From Kalaharituber pfeilii (Eukaryota; Ascomycota; Pezizomycetes; Pezizales; Pezizaceae), in assembly GCA_015179045.1 (NCBI GenBank), contig WHUZ01000142.1, forward strand, positions 1 to 64,000: a stretch of DNA of 64,000 nucleotides. The letters run 5' to 3'. Each line of letters begins with the position of its first letter. Positions within the stretch are counted from its first letter, which is position 1. This document shows positions 51,901 through 63,232 of this stretch, one piece after another. A program made the translations under genes and the position numbers. The notes below the pieces were generated by a model that saw only the letters and a list, made by a program, of their open reading frames with translations, did not search any database and had not been told where the DNA came from.

Positions 51901-53570
51901 CGGGTTGGGATTCAAAGGACGGGCACGGTCGAACACCACTGTCATATGCGGCTATGGGAGGACATGTGGCCTTGGTGCGGCTGCTGGTTGACCGAGAGAA
52001 TGTGGACGTTGATTCGAAGGACTATGATAGCCAGACACCGTTGTTATGGGCAGCTACACGTGGGCACGAGGTTATTGTGCAGCTGCTAGTTGAGCGGGGA
52101 GATGTGAGCGCTGATTGGAAGGATACTAAGGGCCGGACAGCATTGTCATGGGCAGCTGAATATGGGCGGGAGGCCGTTGTGCAATTGCTTGTTAACCGTG
52201 ATGATGTGAATGCTTACTCGAGAGATGGCAATGGCCGAACACCATTATCGTGGGCAGCTCAATATGGGCGGGAGGCCATTGTGCAGTTGCTTGTTAACCG
52301 TGATGTGAATGCTGACTCGAAGGATAATAACGGCCGGACACCATTGTCGTGGGCAGCTAGGAATGGGCAGGAGGCCATTTTGCTTGTTAACCGTGATGAT
52401 GTGAATGCTGACTCGGAAGATGGCAATGGCCGAACACCATTATCGTGGGCAGCTCAATATGGGCGGAAGGCCATTGTGCAGTTGCTTGTTAACCGTGACG
52501 ATGTCAATGCTGACTCGAAGGATAACGATGGCCGCACACCATTGTCGTGGGCAGCTAGGAATGGGCACGAGGCCATTGTGCAGTTGCTTGTTAACCGTGA
52601 CGATGTCAATGCTGACTCGACGGATAATAATGGCCGGACACCATTATCGTGGACAGCTGAGTATCGGCGGGAGGCCATTGTGCAGTTGCTTGTTAACCGT
52701 GAGGATGTGAATGTGAACTCGACAGATAAGGAAGGCCGGACACCATTGTGGTGGGCAGCTCTATATGGGCCGGAGGCCATTGCGCAGTTGCTTGTTAACC
52801 GTGACGATGTCAATGCTGACTCGAAGCATAAAAATGGCCGGACACCATTGTCGTTGGCAGCTGAATATGGACAGAACGCCATTGTGCAGTTGCTTGTTAA
52901 CCGTGATGATGTCAATGCTGACTCGACGGATAACAATGGCCAGACACCATTATCATGGGCAGCTGAGAATGGGCGGGAGGCCATTGTGCGGTTGCTTGTT
53001 AACCGTGACGATGTGAATGCTGACTCGAAAGATAACAATGGCCGGACACCATTGTCGTGGGCAGCTGCGACTGGGCGGGAGGCCATTGTGCCGTTGCTTG
53101 TTAACCGCGACGATGTCAATGCTGACTCGAAGGATAACAATGGCCGGACACCATTGTCGTGGGCAGCAGCTGAGAATTGGCGGAAGGCCATTGTGCGGTT
53201 GCTTGTTAACCGTGACGATGTCAATGCTGACTCGACGGATAATAATGGCCGGACACCATTGTCATGGGCAGCTGGGAATGGGGAGGAGGCCATTGTGCAG
53301 TTGCTTGTTAACCGTGACGATGTCAATGCCGACTCGAAGGATAACAATGGCCGGACACCATTATCGTGGGCTGCTACACAATTGCATGAGGACGCTGTGC
53401 GCCAGCTCGTTGACCGCAATGATGTTGATATCAATTCGAAGGACAATCAAGGTTGCACGCCATTGTCGTTGGCATCGGACGATAGCGGTCGCGGGTGGAT
53501 GGCTTCGTTGGAGCGTGAGAGAAAGGAGAGGATTATTCAGCTGTTACAGGAGCGTGGCGGTAGTTCCTAG
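48934..53570 (+). CDS. NACHT-ankyrin NLR-like protein
   Basis: Multi-exon gene. Exon 1 (48934-49696) gives a ~250-residue helical domain with a hydrophobic segment (AVPLLLLYLIFLAEPAIE), resembling N-terminal domains of fungal STAND proteins. Confident introns are 49697-49752, 50451-50512 and 51079-51133; at least three small ones lie in 49880-50245, where the frame pieces ARLQQVQDLLNNIE and EKLIEHIEIMSTTAENL are seen. NACHT core: P-loop CCFGGVGTGKT, Walker B-like TFVCIDAVDELE, then ARIFVTGRPHV. A winged-helix-like part (RFVHHLLDEYLKQHS) leads into 16 ankyrin repeats from 51910 to the stop at 53570. The family works in non-self recognition and regulated cell death, with the repeats as sensor. 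At about 50665 the frame shifts by one (ASHVQIQ, stop; then PDTITSILESVQ) with no splice signal, so the allele may be broken or carry a sequence error. Confidence 0.85.
51905..53440 (+). repeat. 102-bp ankyrin-coding tandem array
   Basis: Repeats of 34 codons, NADSKDNNGRTPLSWAA then xxGREAIVQLLVNRDDV. Units from about 52200 to 53330 are nearly identical in DNA (GGCCGGACACCATTGTCGTG recurs unchanged). Differences cluster at the residues just after WAA and at KD/TD. Two units are one or three codons short (52300, 52380) and one is a codon long (53165). Confidence 0.92.
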
Positions 53571-54653
53571 TCAATGTTACGTTTATTTCTGGGTTTACTA
53601 CTATATTGCTTTACTCAGTGGAAAAGTAAACAAGCTTGTTGGTTTCCTAATTTTTATATGTTTCTTAGCCATTGACGTTAGGCAAGGGGTATTGCGGGTG
53701 CATCTCTGATTTCGTTTCGCATTCAGGAGCCGGAAATATGTGATGGTGGAGACAGAGACCAAATGTTCATGTTTTGAGATGTTCAGAATCTACATTATTT
53801 GATCTGTTTAGCTAGATATGCCATGCTGCTACATGTGCACTAGTCGATCTCCTGTTAGCACGGCATGGGATAGTACTGCAATTTGTCACAGGCATTTTAG
53901 CAATAAGCAATATGAAATTGCTTATGGGATGTATCCCTTTCAAGCTTGCATACCTCTCACACGAGTAGCCTCCACATCTGATTTACTTTCTATTATTTCT
54001 GCTCTCATCCTGTTTGGTTTTACATTTTCATAACTGTCCTTATCAATTGTTGTCAGTCTTTAGCTGCTGAACAATAACTCCTGCTACTCACTACTTGCAT
54101 ACATAATGAGATATTCATATCTTATTCTCTCTCTTTTTCTTTACTTTATAGCTTGCTACTTTTATCTTGTTTTTTTTCTTATATCAGTAATCATATTGCT
54201 ACTTTTATTGACCTTGCAGGTACTGTGTATTTATGCTCCTATTCTGTAGTTCTTGTATACTGGATTCTATTAATCAAGGCTTTTAATAGTTGAAAAGATA
54301 TTACTTACTCATATAAACTTAAGTAGGCTAGTTAGTATCTTTTTCTTGCTTTGAGAGTTGTGCTGCAGTCGATACAATATAAGTATCAATTAAATAATCT
54401 CTGTATGAGAATGAGAAGAAAGGAAATAAGCTAGTATAGATTACTATTACATTTAATATTTAGTTATCTTTATTTTATTATTTAGTTAGTTATTTTTTAT
54501 ATACTCTATATTGCTATCACCTTTAGAATGGCATACAATTAAAGATATTAAGAGAAAAAAAATTAAAAATTGAATAACCTAAACTTGTAGAATATTAGTA
54601 GTATTTGAACTAATATAATCTTTATAGCTTTATCTCTTTATAGTAATAATAGT
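53571..54653. other. A+T-rich intergenic DNA
   Basis: No gene. From about 54100 the sequence becomes strongly A+T rich with many TA steps (TTATTTAGTTAGTTATTTTTTATATAC style), as expected of RIP-mutated DNA. TTTTTTTTCTTATATCAGTAATC at 54171 may be a mutated LINE-B tail. Confidence 0.5.
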
Positions 54654-55148
54654 TATTATGGGTTGCAACCGACCATCTTGTAAACTGTTGTACTAAAAGG
54701 TAGAACTACTGGTGACTCTTGGTAGTACAGTCGGAATATATAGAAGTATCTATGCATACGGGCTCTTGGTATCGGTTCGCACTAGGTCTTTAGGCATAGC
54801 AGGGGTGGGCCAGTCATATGACCTCATAGCTCACTGCATTTTAGCTCTACTTTGGGTACACTCGCATACTGCTATATCATACCATCATGACATTACTTCC
54901 TTCTTAATAAAGTACGTCCCAAACTCTCTATATATTAATTCCCAGCTACTCGTTACCACCTTAGGGCTTTAATTTTATATACTACCACACTACTTTATAA
55001 CCAGTAACCGGCTTATAGCTGTAAGCCATCCAAATCCAAAGGTTGCATGCAGTATCTCACATTTACTACATACAAGATTTAAACTGGCTGTCATGACGGT
55101 ATGACATGGCGGTATGCGAGCGTACCCAGAGCAGGGCTAAATTGCAGT

Positions 55149-55757
55149 TGTTACGGCTACGGTAAGACTTACCCGCGTTGGGGAACACTTACCCTGAATC
55201 GTTACATAAGACCAATGCTGATAGACCGGACTGATCACCCGTTAGGCTTGGCAGTAGATTCATTTATTTATCGAATAGAGTAGTGCTAAGGAAGTGTGTG
55301 TCGAATGTTTTTGGTATGACCTCCGGGTCTGCAATGCACTCGGCTTATTGAAAGCTAATATATGCGCACATGCACTAGTACATAGCATTATCTTGCGTCC
55401 GTACTATTTTCGCATGTTTCTGTTACGTGTGCCTATTACCACAGGTAGTAGCATTGATAAGGAATTACTACGTTGCCAGTCATTTATTCATTTGTTGACT
55501 AATTATGTATGACTGCGCTGAAGTCTATATAAGCACCGGCTGGTGATAGCATAGTTAGAAGAATCAAGACACTAGCAGTATTCTAAGTTCTCTATAACTC
55601 TGAACTTATCGTTCCCTCACTACCCATGTGAATCGCTCCGCTCCGCTGCACGCCTCACGCCGAGTAGCTGCCCTTCCGGTCTGCCGTATATACGCCTCCG
55701 TAGCCGTAACATCCACTTTCAGCGCACAGCGAAGCCAAGCCCCTCACGCCCATAACA
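55149..55757 (+). repeat. 5' LTR (609 bp)
   Basis: Same length as the 3' LTR at 60295-60903. Contains CTGCGCTGAAGTCTATATAAGC, a TATA candidate, at about 55509-55533. Confidence 0.92.
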
Positions 55758-55796
55758 TTACACCGCTCCTCCTCCATCTACCACCCCGCCTTCACA

Positions 55797-56992
55797 ATGT
55801 CGGCACTAGAAGGCTCATCCGCCGCCCCCTCTTCCTCGAGGACCTCTCTCCGGAGGTGTCGCCAACCTCCGTGATGAGCAAGCGTTTCAAGGTAATGTAT
55901 CCACCCCTCTCTCTCAGAGCCAGCAAGAACTGCAAAACCCGATAACCTAGGTCCGAAAAGCTCTCCTCCGAAGCATCTCCTCCGCCGGGTACTGATGGTG
56001 CGGTTTCCTCCGCAACCTGCAAATTTTCCCCGACTCGAGTTGATGAATCGCACGGCGCATACTCTTCCTCCTCGTGCCCCACCTTGCAGTTCTCGTCGAG
56101 TACGAGACCCTACGCCTCTTTGTTTTCCCCACCAGTCAAGCACTGCCGTGGGGCCTTTCTCTCCTCCTCCTCCTCCTCGTTATCCTCATGAGTCAGTTAT
56201 TGCCGTGGGGCCTTCCTCCTCCTCGTATGTCTCCTCGCGGCTCCGCCGAGCCGAGATTCAACGCCTCCTCCTCCTCCTCAGTCAGTTGATGCTATGGGGC
56301 CTCCTCCGCCTCCTGCGAAAATTCCCCCTTCAGAAAAGTTTGATGGGATGCAAAAGAGCTTGACAAACTTTCTCTTCCTGGTCCAGCGTTGCGCTGGGAG
56401 TTCGCGAATTATTGACGTCGATGAATACATTGATATGTTCACCTCTCGCTTGAAGGGCCCTGCCCTCACCTTTTCTGTCAGAACCTCTCAGCGTTATATG
56501 CCACAGCTCTCACTCTACTGCTACAATGACGTGGCAAAGACCCCGACCCGTCCTCATTTCCTACGTTTCCGCCAGCATTCGGAAGATGTCCGGAACCTTC
56601 TAGCCGGTCATCCTGAGTATCGAAGCTACTGGAACCAATGGAAGTTTCCATTGCCGACGCCCTGTGAAAGTCTGGGAATAAGCGCTTCGCTCCTCCACCA
56701 CCATGACAAACATCACCTCCTTCAGCAGCAACTCCACGATACAGCCACTCCACCTCCGAAGAACAAGAACGATGACATACCTGAAAAACTGACTCAGGAG
56801 TGGAAGAAAGGCAACCGATGCATCAAGTGCGATAAGAGTGGCACAAGATCACGTCATGCTGCGAAAAGAAGTGGTGGAACTGTAGGGGATAGGGAAGTGG
56901 TAGTAACCCAACCGAAGCCAAAGAAGGAAGACAAAGGGGAAGTAAAACGCTCTGGAGTCACGAATCCACTCCTCGAATCACGGATATCATAG
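55797..56992 (+). pseudogene. Ty3 gag, frameshifted
   Basis: An ATG at 55797 (MSALEGSSAAPSSSRTSLRR) soon meets a stop. The main open piece is 56294-56992: a Pro-rich start (GPPPPPAKIPPSEKFDGMQK), a capsid-like helical part (FTSRLKGPALTF, RHSEDVRNLLAGHPEYRSYW) and a damaged zinc knuckle (CIKCDKSGTRSRHA, in which the G-H-x4-C half is lost). Proline/serine runs in 56150-56290 come from CTCCTC repeats. Confidence 0.75.
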
Positions 56993-57255
56993 CCCAAAGA
57001 AGACAAAGACAGACTCTGCCACCTCGAGATACAGGTCGTCGATGGATCCGAGAGGATCACTGAACTGTCTGTCTTGGAATAGATGGGACCCTGCTCAGCG
57101 CGTAGGACTCCCGTCACAGCGACCTCCCCAGTTGCGAGGTAAAATTCAAAACTGGGAAGACCGTTGGGGCTATTGTGGACTGTGCGGCCTCTGTGCCGAT
57201 TGTTCTTTGGCATTGGGTTTGAGGCCGCGAATTAGGCCTGTGAAGAGCAAGCAAG

Positions 57256-59770
57256 GTGATGATTTTTGTGAAAACTTCGTTTTCGTTTTCGTTTTCGTTT
57301 TCTGGCGTTCCGGTTCCTGATTCTGTTTCTTCTGCTTTGGATTTTGTGCATCCTATTGGCGTTCCGGGAAAGTCTGATAAGGTCTCTATTGATTTTGTTT
57401 CGTCTTTTATTTTGAACTCTCATCAAGGGAGTAAGGAATTTGTCTTCGATTTGACGCCAAAGTTATATCGGCGAATGCATCATTGGTTTGTCCTGGTTAA
57501 TGACTTTTCGATTGATTGTGTTAATGGCGTTTTGAAGCATAGCATGTTTGATGGTCTTTGCACTCACGTTGATTTGCTTCCTGTTCTTTCTGATGATATT
57601 GACACTTTCGAGGAGGGTGATATTTTATTGATTGACGCACGCGAGTACTACTCGCGATACTCTGATGTTTTCTGTTGAACAGGCACGCCGCTTACCCCCT
57701 CACCGAAGTTGGGATCATGAAATCTCTTTTGAGAACCCAAATGCGAAGCCTCCCCATGGTCCAGTATACCTGGGAAGAAGATGAGGCCCTTTAGAGGTAT
57801 ATCGACGAACACCTACCAACAGGGAAGATACAAAGGTCAAGGTCGAAAAGCAGCTTCACCGATTTTTTTTCGGAAGAAAGATGGGTCCTTCCGACCGTGC
57901 GTTGATTATAGGGCACTAAACAAACTCACCATTCCGAACAAACACTCTTTGCCCTTAATGTCGGAACTCCTCAAGAGACCCGAGGCAGCAACAAATGAAA
58001 GACGGCTGTCAAACACATCCAAAGGCCTATTCGAAGTATACAGTCATCCCTTTTGGATTCATTAGCGCACCCGCTTCCTTCTAGGAAGTGATGGATGAGA
58101 TTCTCACCGGCATCGATGGAGTTGTTTGGTACCTGGGCGACATCTTGACCTATGAAGGCAAAACCGAACGAGACCATCAAAGGATAAGTGGAAGAAGTGC
58201 TCGCTAAAGTTGAGCAAACATGGGCTCGCGGTCAAGCTGGCCACGTGCGAGTGCCATGTGCACGAAACCATGTTCCTTGGTCATTTTATTAATAGCCTCG
58301 AGGTTAAGATGGACCCAGCCAAACTCTCTATCATACCGTTCATGACTGGCCACAGCCAAAGAAGAAAGAGGTGCAAGCCTTTCTAGGCTTGGCAAACTAC
58401 TACCGCCGATTCTTTCTCAATTATTACTGCCGATTCATTCTCAACTACTACCGCCGACTCATTGCCAACTACTACTGCCGATTTACTTTGCATTATTCCG
58501 CTACAACTCGACCGCTTACAAGCCTTGACCGGAAACATACCCTTTACTTGGAGGGCGCAGAGCAGCGAGCTGCTTTTATGGAAAGACAAGTTCATGAGTG
58601 CCCCCAGACTGCGACAGTTCGATCGATCCCTGCCTACGATTGTGAAACCGACTGCTCAGACTAGGCACTCGCTGGCGTCTTGAGCCTAAGAATGACGTTA
58701 CCGAAACTATGATCCTTCACCCATGTGATTACCACTTCCGAATACTGACCCTGCCGAACGAAACTACTCTATCCACGATAACGAACTACTGGCAATCTTT
58801 GATTGTACAAGAAATGGAGGATAGAGTTATTGGGAATCAAGTTCACCATCTTCACTGACCACCACGCATTAAAGTACTTCACCACCAAACAACGCCTCAA
58901 TAGCTGGCAATCCAACTAGAGCCAGAAACTGGAAACTTTCCAAATTCGACTACGTCATCAAATACGTTCCGATAAAGTCTAACGGCAGAGCGAATGCTCC
59001 CTCTCGACGAGCTGGTGAAGTGGAAGACGCGTGGACTGATATCCCTAGAGTCAACTGTGACAAATAGGTAAGGAAGAATGACGAGTCTTATAGTACCCGA
59101 ACGATATTGACTGGAAGTATTACGACAATGACGATGCCACGGCAGTAACGTGGCTTGACACTGGAGTGTGCATTGAATACAGGAACTCCTCTCTCGGAAC
59201 TTCTACTAGGACGGCTGAAAAGACCAAGTGGCCGATTAGGTCGTCGGTTGTGCAGCCTGCCTGAAGGCCAAAGCCGACTGACATCCGAGGCAAACTAGAC
59301 TTATGCCAATGCCCACTAGTAGGAAGTCTTGGGAGGAGATAGCTATGGACTTTGTTGGAGAACTACCTGAATCCGAGGGCTTTAACGCTATTTGTCACAG
59401 ACCGGTTCACCGAAATGCAACGCTATATACCGGCAAAAACACTTGGACAACTCGGGACGTCGCCAACGCCTTTAATGACGTCTTCAGGCAATTTGGTCTA
59501 CCCCGCATATTACCCCTGACCGTGAACCACAATTCGCCTCGGCCCTTCGGAAAGAAATTACATCCAAACTCGACGTAGAACTCCAACTCTGTACCGCTTA
59601 CCACCCCCAGACCGACAGAACCGATGTAGCTGTAACGTGGCTACCTCTGGCTGAGTCCACTTACAACTCTACTGTTACGTTGACCTACTGTTACGGCCCT
59701 TTCGCTCTTTATATAGTCCATTGGCAAGGCTATGGCAAAGATGATGATACTGGGGAGCCGATTGAATAGA
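57256..59770 (+). pseudogene. Ty3 pol, many frameshifts
   Basis: Pieces in order: a pre-RT segment ending DIDTFEEGDILLIDAREYYS, RYSDVFC; reverse transcriptase with [52 protein letters not shown] followed by a local expansion of NYYCRF units (58400-58500). RNase H survives only as TDHHALKYFTTKQ (about 58855-58895). Integrase has SWEEIAMDFVGELPESEGF and fragments of the rest, and a chromodomain remnant reads YIVHWQGYGKDDDTGEPIE near 59715. No catalytic domain is complete, so the element depended on enzymes from elsewhere when it last moved, if the decay is older than the insertion. Confidence 0.8.
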
Positions 59771-59819
59771 TCGTTGGAATCTGTTAGAGGGTTCTACGAC
59801 CGACATCTGTGGAAGCCTT

Positions 59820-59948
59820 TTTTTTTTTTTTTTTTTTTTTTATTTCATTACTCGCATGCCGCCCTGTGGGCTATGGCGAGGTATATATAAACTAACTAAC
59901 TACCTACAAAAGAGTGTCTGAATCAAAAAATTGTCAAATGCATGGTGT
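59820..59948 (-). mobile_element. LINE-B 3' end insertion (129 bp)
   Basis: Poly(T), ATTTCATTACTCGCATGCCG, CCCTGTGGGCTATGGCGAGG and a short 3' UTR. The 12-bp duplication TGTGGAAGCCTT is at 59808-59819 and 59949-59960. The innermost layer of the nest at 54.65-61.8 kb. Confidence 0.9.
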
Positions 59949-60294
59949 TGTGGAAGCCTTGGGACCCTACGGTCTAATGGCTACGGCCAAGCTACTCGAA
60001 TAATTTTTTGACGTGAGTACCTTTTCCTTACGAAGAGATTTTTCCCACAGGGTTTTGCTCTTCGTAAGATTTTTAATGGCTCACTGACGACGAATGAGTG
60101 CTCGAAGACATACCAGTCTTACTGTCGGCCACAGATGATCAAAAATCTGTGTGGGACCTTGCGCATAAGGTACGCCGATACATCAGTAGCCTTTTTTAAC
60201 CCTTTGGGGTCCGATTACATTGCTCACAATCACAGTTAGCTCTCAGCTTTTTGGTGATTGTCACTCGGGACGAGTACCCTAGAACGGGGAGTAA

Positions 60295-60903
60295 TGTTAC
60301 GGCTACGGTAAGACTTACCCACGTTGGGGAACACTTACCCTGAATTGTTACATAAGACCAATGCTAATAGACCGGACTGATCACCCGTTAGGCTTAGCAG
60401 TAGATTCATTTATTTATCGAATAGGGTAGTGCTAAGGAAGTGTGTGTCGAACGTTTTTGGTATGACCTCCGGGTCTGCAATGCACTCGGCTTATTGAAAG
60501 CTAATATATGCGCACATGCACTAGTACATAGCATTATCTTGCGTCCGTACTATTTTCGCATGTTTCTGTTACGTGTGCCTATTACCACAGGTAGTGGCAT
60601 TGATAAGGAATTACTACGTTGCCAGTCATTTATTCATTTGTTGACTAGTTATGTATGACTGCGCTGAAGTCTACATAAGCGCCGGCTGGTGATAGCATAG
60701 TTAGAAGAATTAAGACACTAGCGATGTTCTAAGTTCTCTATAACTCTGAACTTATCGTTCCCTCACTACACCCGTGAATCGCTCCGCTCCGCTGCGCACC
60801 CCACGCCGAGTAGCTGCCCTTCCGGTCCGCCGTATATACGCCTCCGTAGCCGTAACATCCACTTCCAGCGCACGGCGAAGCTGAGCCCCTCACGCCCGTA
60901 ACA
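60295..60903 (+). repeat. 3' LTR (609 bp)
   Basis: Partner of 55149-55757. Differences are mainly G/A and C/T (for example CCCGCGTTGG versus CCCACGTTGG; CTTGGCAG versus CTTAGCAG). Confidence 0.92.
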
Positions 60904-61803
60904 GTAGTGAGCTACGAGGTCATGTGACCGGCCCACCCCTGCCATACCTGAAGACCTGGCGCGAACCGGTACTAAGAGCCCGTATGCATGGATACTCCTA
61001 TATATCCCGACCGTACTACCAGGAGTCACCGGTAGTTCTACCTTTTGGTGCAACGGTTTGCAAGACGGTCGGTTGCAACCCGTAACAGTACTACCGGTAG
61101 GGTCGCCAGTTCAAGCCTTGTATGTAGTGAACGTGAGATACTGCATGCAACCTTTGGATTTGGACGGCTTACAGCCACAGGCCGGTCGCTGGTTATAAAG
61201 TAGTATGGTGGCACATGAAATTGAAGCCCTAAGGCGGTAACGGGTGGCTGGGGTTAATATATAGAGAGTCCGGGATGTACTCTACCAAGGGGGAGTAATG
61301 TCATGACGGTATGACATGGCGGTATGCAAGCGTACCCAGAGCAGGGCTAAAATGCAGTGAGCTACGAGGTCATGTGACCGGCCCACCCCTGCTATGCCTG
61401 AAGACCTGGCGCGAACGGGTACCAAGAGCCCGTATGCATAGATACTACTATATATCCCGACCGTACTACCAGGAGTCACCGGTAGTTCTACCTTTTGGTG
61501 CAACGGTTTGCAAGACGGTCGGTTGCAACCCGTAACACTGGCGACCCCACAGGTAGTACTGTTATAGGTTGCAATAGACCATCTTGTAAACGGTTGTACC
61601 AAAAGGTAGAACTATTAGTAATTCCTGGTAGTATGGTTAGGATATATAGGAGTATCCATACATATGGGCTCTTAGTACTGGTTTGCACTAGGTCTTCAGG
61701 TATAGCAGGGGTAGGCTAGTTATATGCCCTTATAGCTCACTGTATTTTAGTTCTACTTTAGGTACGCTTGCATACTACCATGTTATACTATCATAAGAAT
61801 AGT

Positions 61804-62182
61804 ATTATTAAGTACTATATTAATATTATAAGATAGATAGATAGTATTAACTACTACTTTATAATAAACTAAAGTAGTAAGAACTAGTAAAACAAATGTA
61901 TAATAAAATATAAATATAAGTACAAGTATAAATATAAAAAGAAGAGAAGAAAAGATTATTGATTATATATACTAGAATATAAAAAATCTATATATATAAT
62001 ATCACCTTACATAATGCTCTTATCTCTATATACCACTTTATCTATAGTAAACTTGCATTAATCTATTCTATTATCATTACTATATCTAACTTCTTCTTAT
62101 AAAGTGGCCTTATTATAATCTTAATCTTTTTTCTTTTTGAACCTTAATCTCAATAACTAAAAAAAGACTAAAAATAAGACAA
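61804..62182. other. A+T-rich, RIP-like DNA
   Basis: Almost entirely A and T with many TA steps (AAATATAAGTACAAGTATAAATATAAA style). It appears to continue the A+T-rich DNA at 54100-54653 on the other side of the nested elements. No gene. Confidence 0.6.
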
Positions 62183-62820
62183 TGTTACGGGGTACGTTGG
62201 GGGTAAGCCGTTTACTAAATAACTAAGTGCAACGTGAAATATAATTAAATATAAGTCACGGAAAATAAAGTAGTTAAGGTAGTAAGAAAGCTTTATATTT
62301 GTTAGGGTTGAGTTCCGGGTCCTTGCCCTTCTAACTCCGGTGGGTCAGGCTTCTATTTATACAAAATGTAGTTCTTCAAAGCTGTTAACAAATTCAGCTT
62401 GAACGGATTCTGGGGATCAAGCCAGACCCTGAAAAAAGCCAAGTGACAGCCTTTCTTTTTGACCAACCCTTACAATAAATTCTAGAACAACAAATACGAG
62501 AACTTGAAACCTCTAATGCAAGCCTCTATCTAAAAATACCATCATAACTCCGATCCCTATGCAAAGATCGATGATATAAGAAAATAAGAAAAGGTTATCG
62601 TACAACGAATAGTACAACAGGAGCTGCCGGAAGAGTTAGTAACCAAGATTGCTAATCTTAGTAGTTACTTACTTCTTAACCGAAGAAGTTCCACTACCAC
62701 AGACCTGACTAGTATCGGGTTAGCTAAACTTCCGACTGGTAGGCTTTATAGTTGGTAGTACCTTTTGACGACACTTAAACAAGACGGTGTTATAGCATGA
62801 GAACGATTATGCCTGTAACA
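62183..62820 (-). repeat. 3' LTR of a Ty3 element (638 bp)
   Basis: TGTTACGGGG...TGCCTGTAACA, directly followed on the right by GTACTCCCCTTCTTAG, the complement of a polypurine tract (AAGAAGGGGAGTAC in sense orientation). The coding part lies to the right on the minus strand; the 5' LTR is outside the window. Confidence 0.85.
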
Positions 62821-63232
62821 GTACTCCCCTTCTTAGAGCACACGTCCCGAGTGCCTGTTAGCTATTACTCTTTAATTTCTTAAAAGAATATAAGCCGTAC
62901 AGGTTAGCGTCGGTGGATCTCTTACCTTGACCTTAGCAACTTAATTGCCGTGATCGTACTCAAGGTAATATTCCGTGATGTCCTGACTATAGGCTGTGCC
63001 TCTACTTAGTCTTTGACGTTGAAGGTAGTTGGTAAGAGCTTTACCTATTTATCATAAGACATACTACTATATTCGTAGTGTCTTGACCCCTTGAACACTT
63101 TTCCGTTTGACACCTTGGCTTGTATCTAGGATAAGTGTTAACACTATACGAACTTAAGTTCGTAGGTTAGGTCCATGCCGTACCTTTATGACAGATATAT
63201 CTGCACTCTAGGTCGGTAACTTGACTGCATTT

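Larger units (their letters stand above)
55149..60903 (+). mobile_element. Full-length Ty3/gypsy element with decayed genes
   Basis: 609-bp LTRs at 55149-55757 and 60295-60903 (TGTTACGGCTACGG...CACGCCCRTAACA), a polypurine tract AACGGGGAGTAA before the right LTR, and duplication GCAGT/GTAGT (55144-55148; 60904-60908). The LTRs are very similar, differing by scattered transitions, yet gag and pol are full of frameshifts. A LINE-B tail (59820-59948) lies near the 3' end. Confidence 0.9.
55089..61537 (+). mobile_element. Young TRIM-like LTR element, plus, split by Ty3
   Basis: LTRs of 239 bp (55089-55148 continued at 60909-61087; and 61299-61537), TGTCATGACGG...CCCGTAACA. The internal region is only 211 bp (61088-61298) and ends in a polypurine tract CCAAGGGGGAGTAA. 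The 5-bp duplication CTGGC is at 55084-55088 and 61538-61542. It is inserted in an older copy of itself in the opposite orientation. No coding capacity; a TRIM-type non-autonomous retrotransposon. Confidence 0.9.
54654..61798 (-). mobile_element. Old, RIP-mutated short LTR element (TRIM-like), minus
   Basis: LTRs of 239 bp at 54654-54892 and 61560-61798, with the exact 5-bp duplication ATAGT at 54649-54653 and 61799-61803. The internal part is 54893-55088 plus 61538-61559 (about 215 bp), interrupted by the young copy 55089-61537. Compared with the young copy almost all changes are C-to-T or G-to-A, mainly at CpA/TpG (for example GTCACATGACC to GTTATATGCCC). Confidence 0.88.

Noticed and set aside
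51905..53440. CRISPR-like array
   Set aside because: The units are 102 bp without unique spacers, lie in a coding frame and encode ankyrin repeats. The other arrays in the window are minisatellites in eukaryotic DNA.
52454..53446. 330-codon open frame on the minus strand over the ankyrin array
   Set aside because: It is the mirror of a 102-bp repeat with no stop in that frame. The plus strand encodes clear ankyrin repeats.
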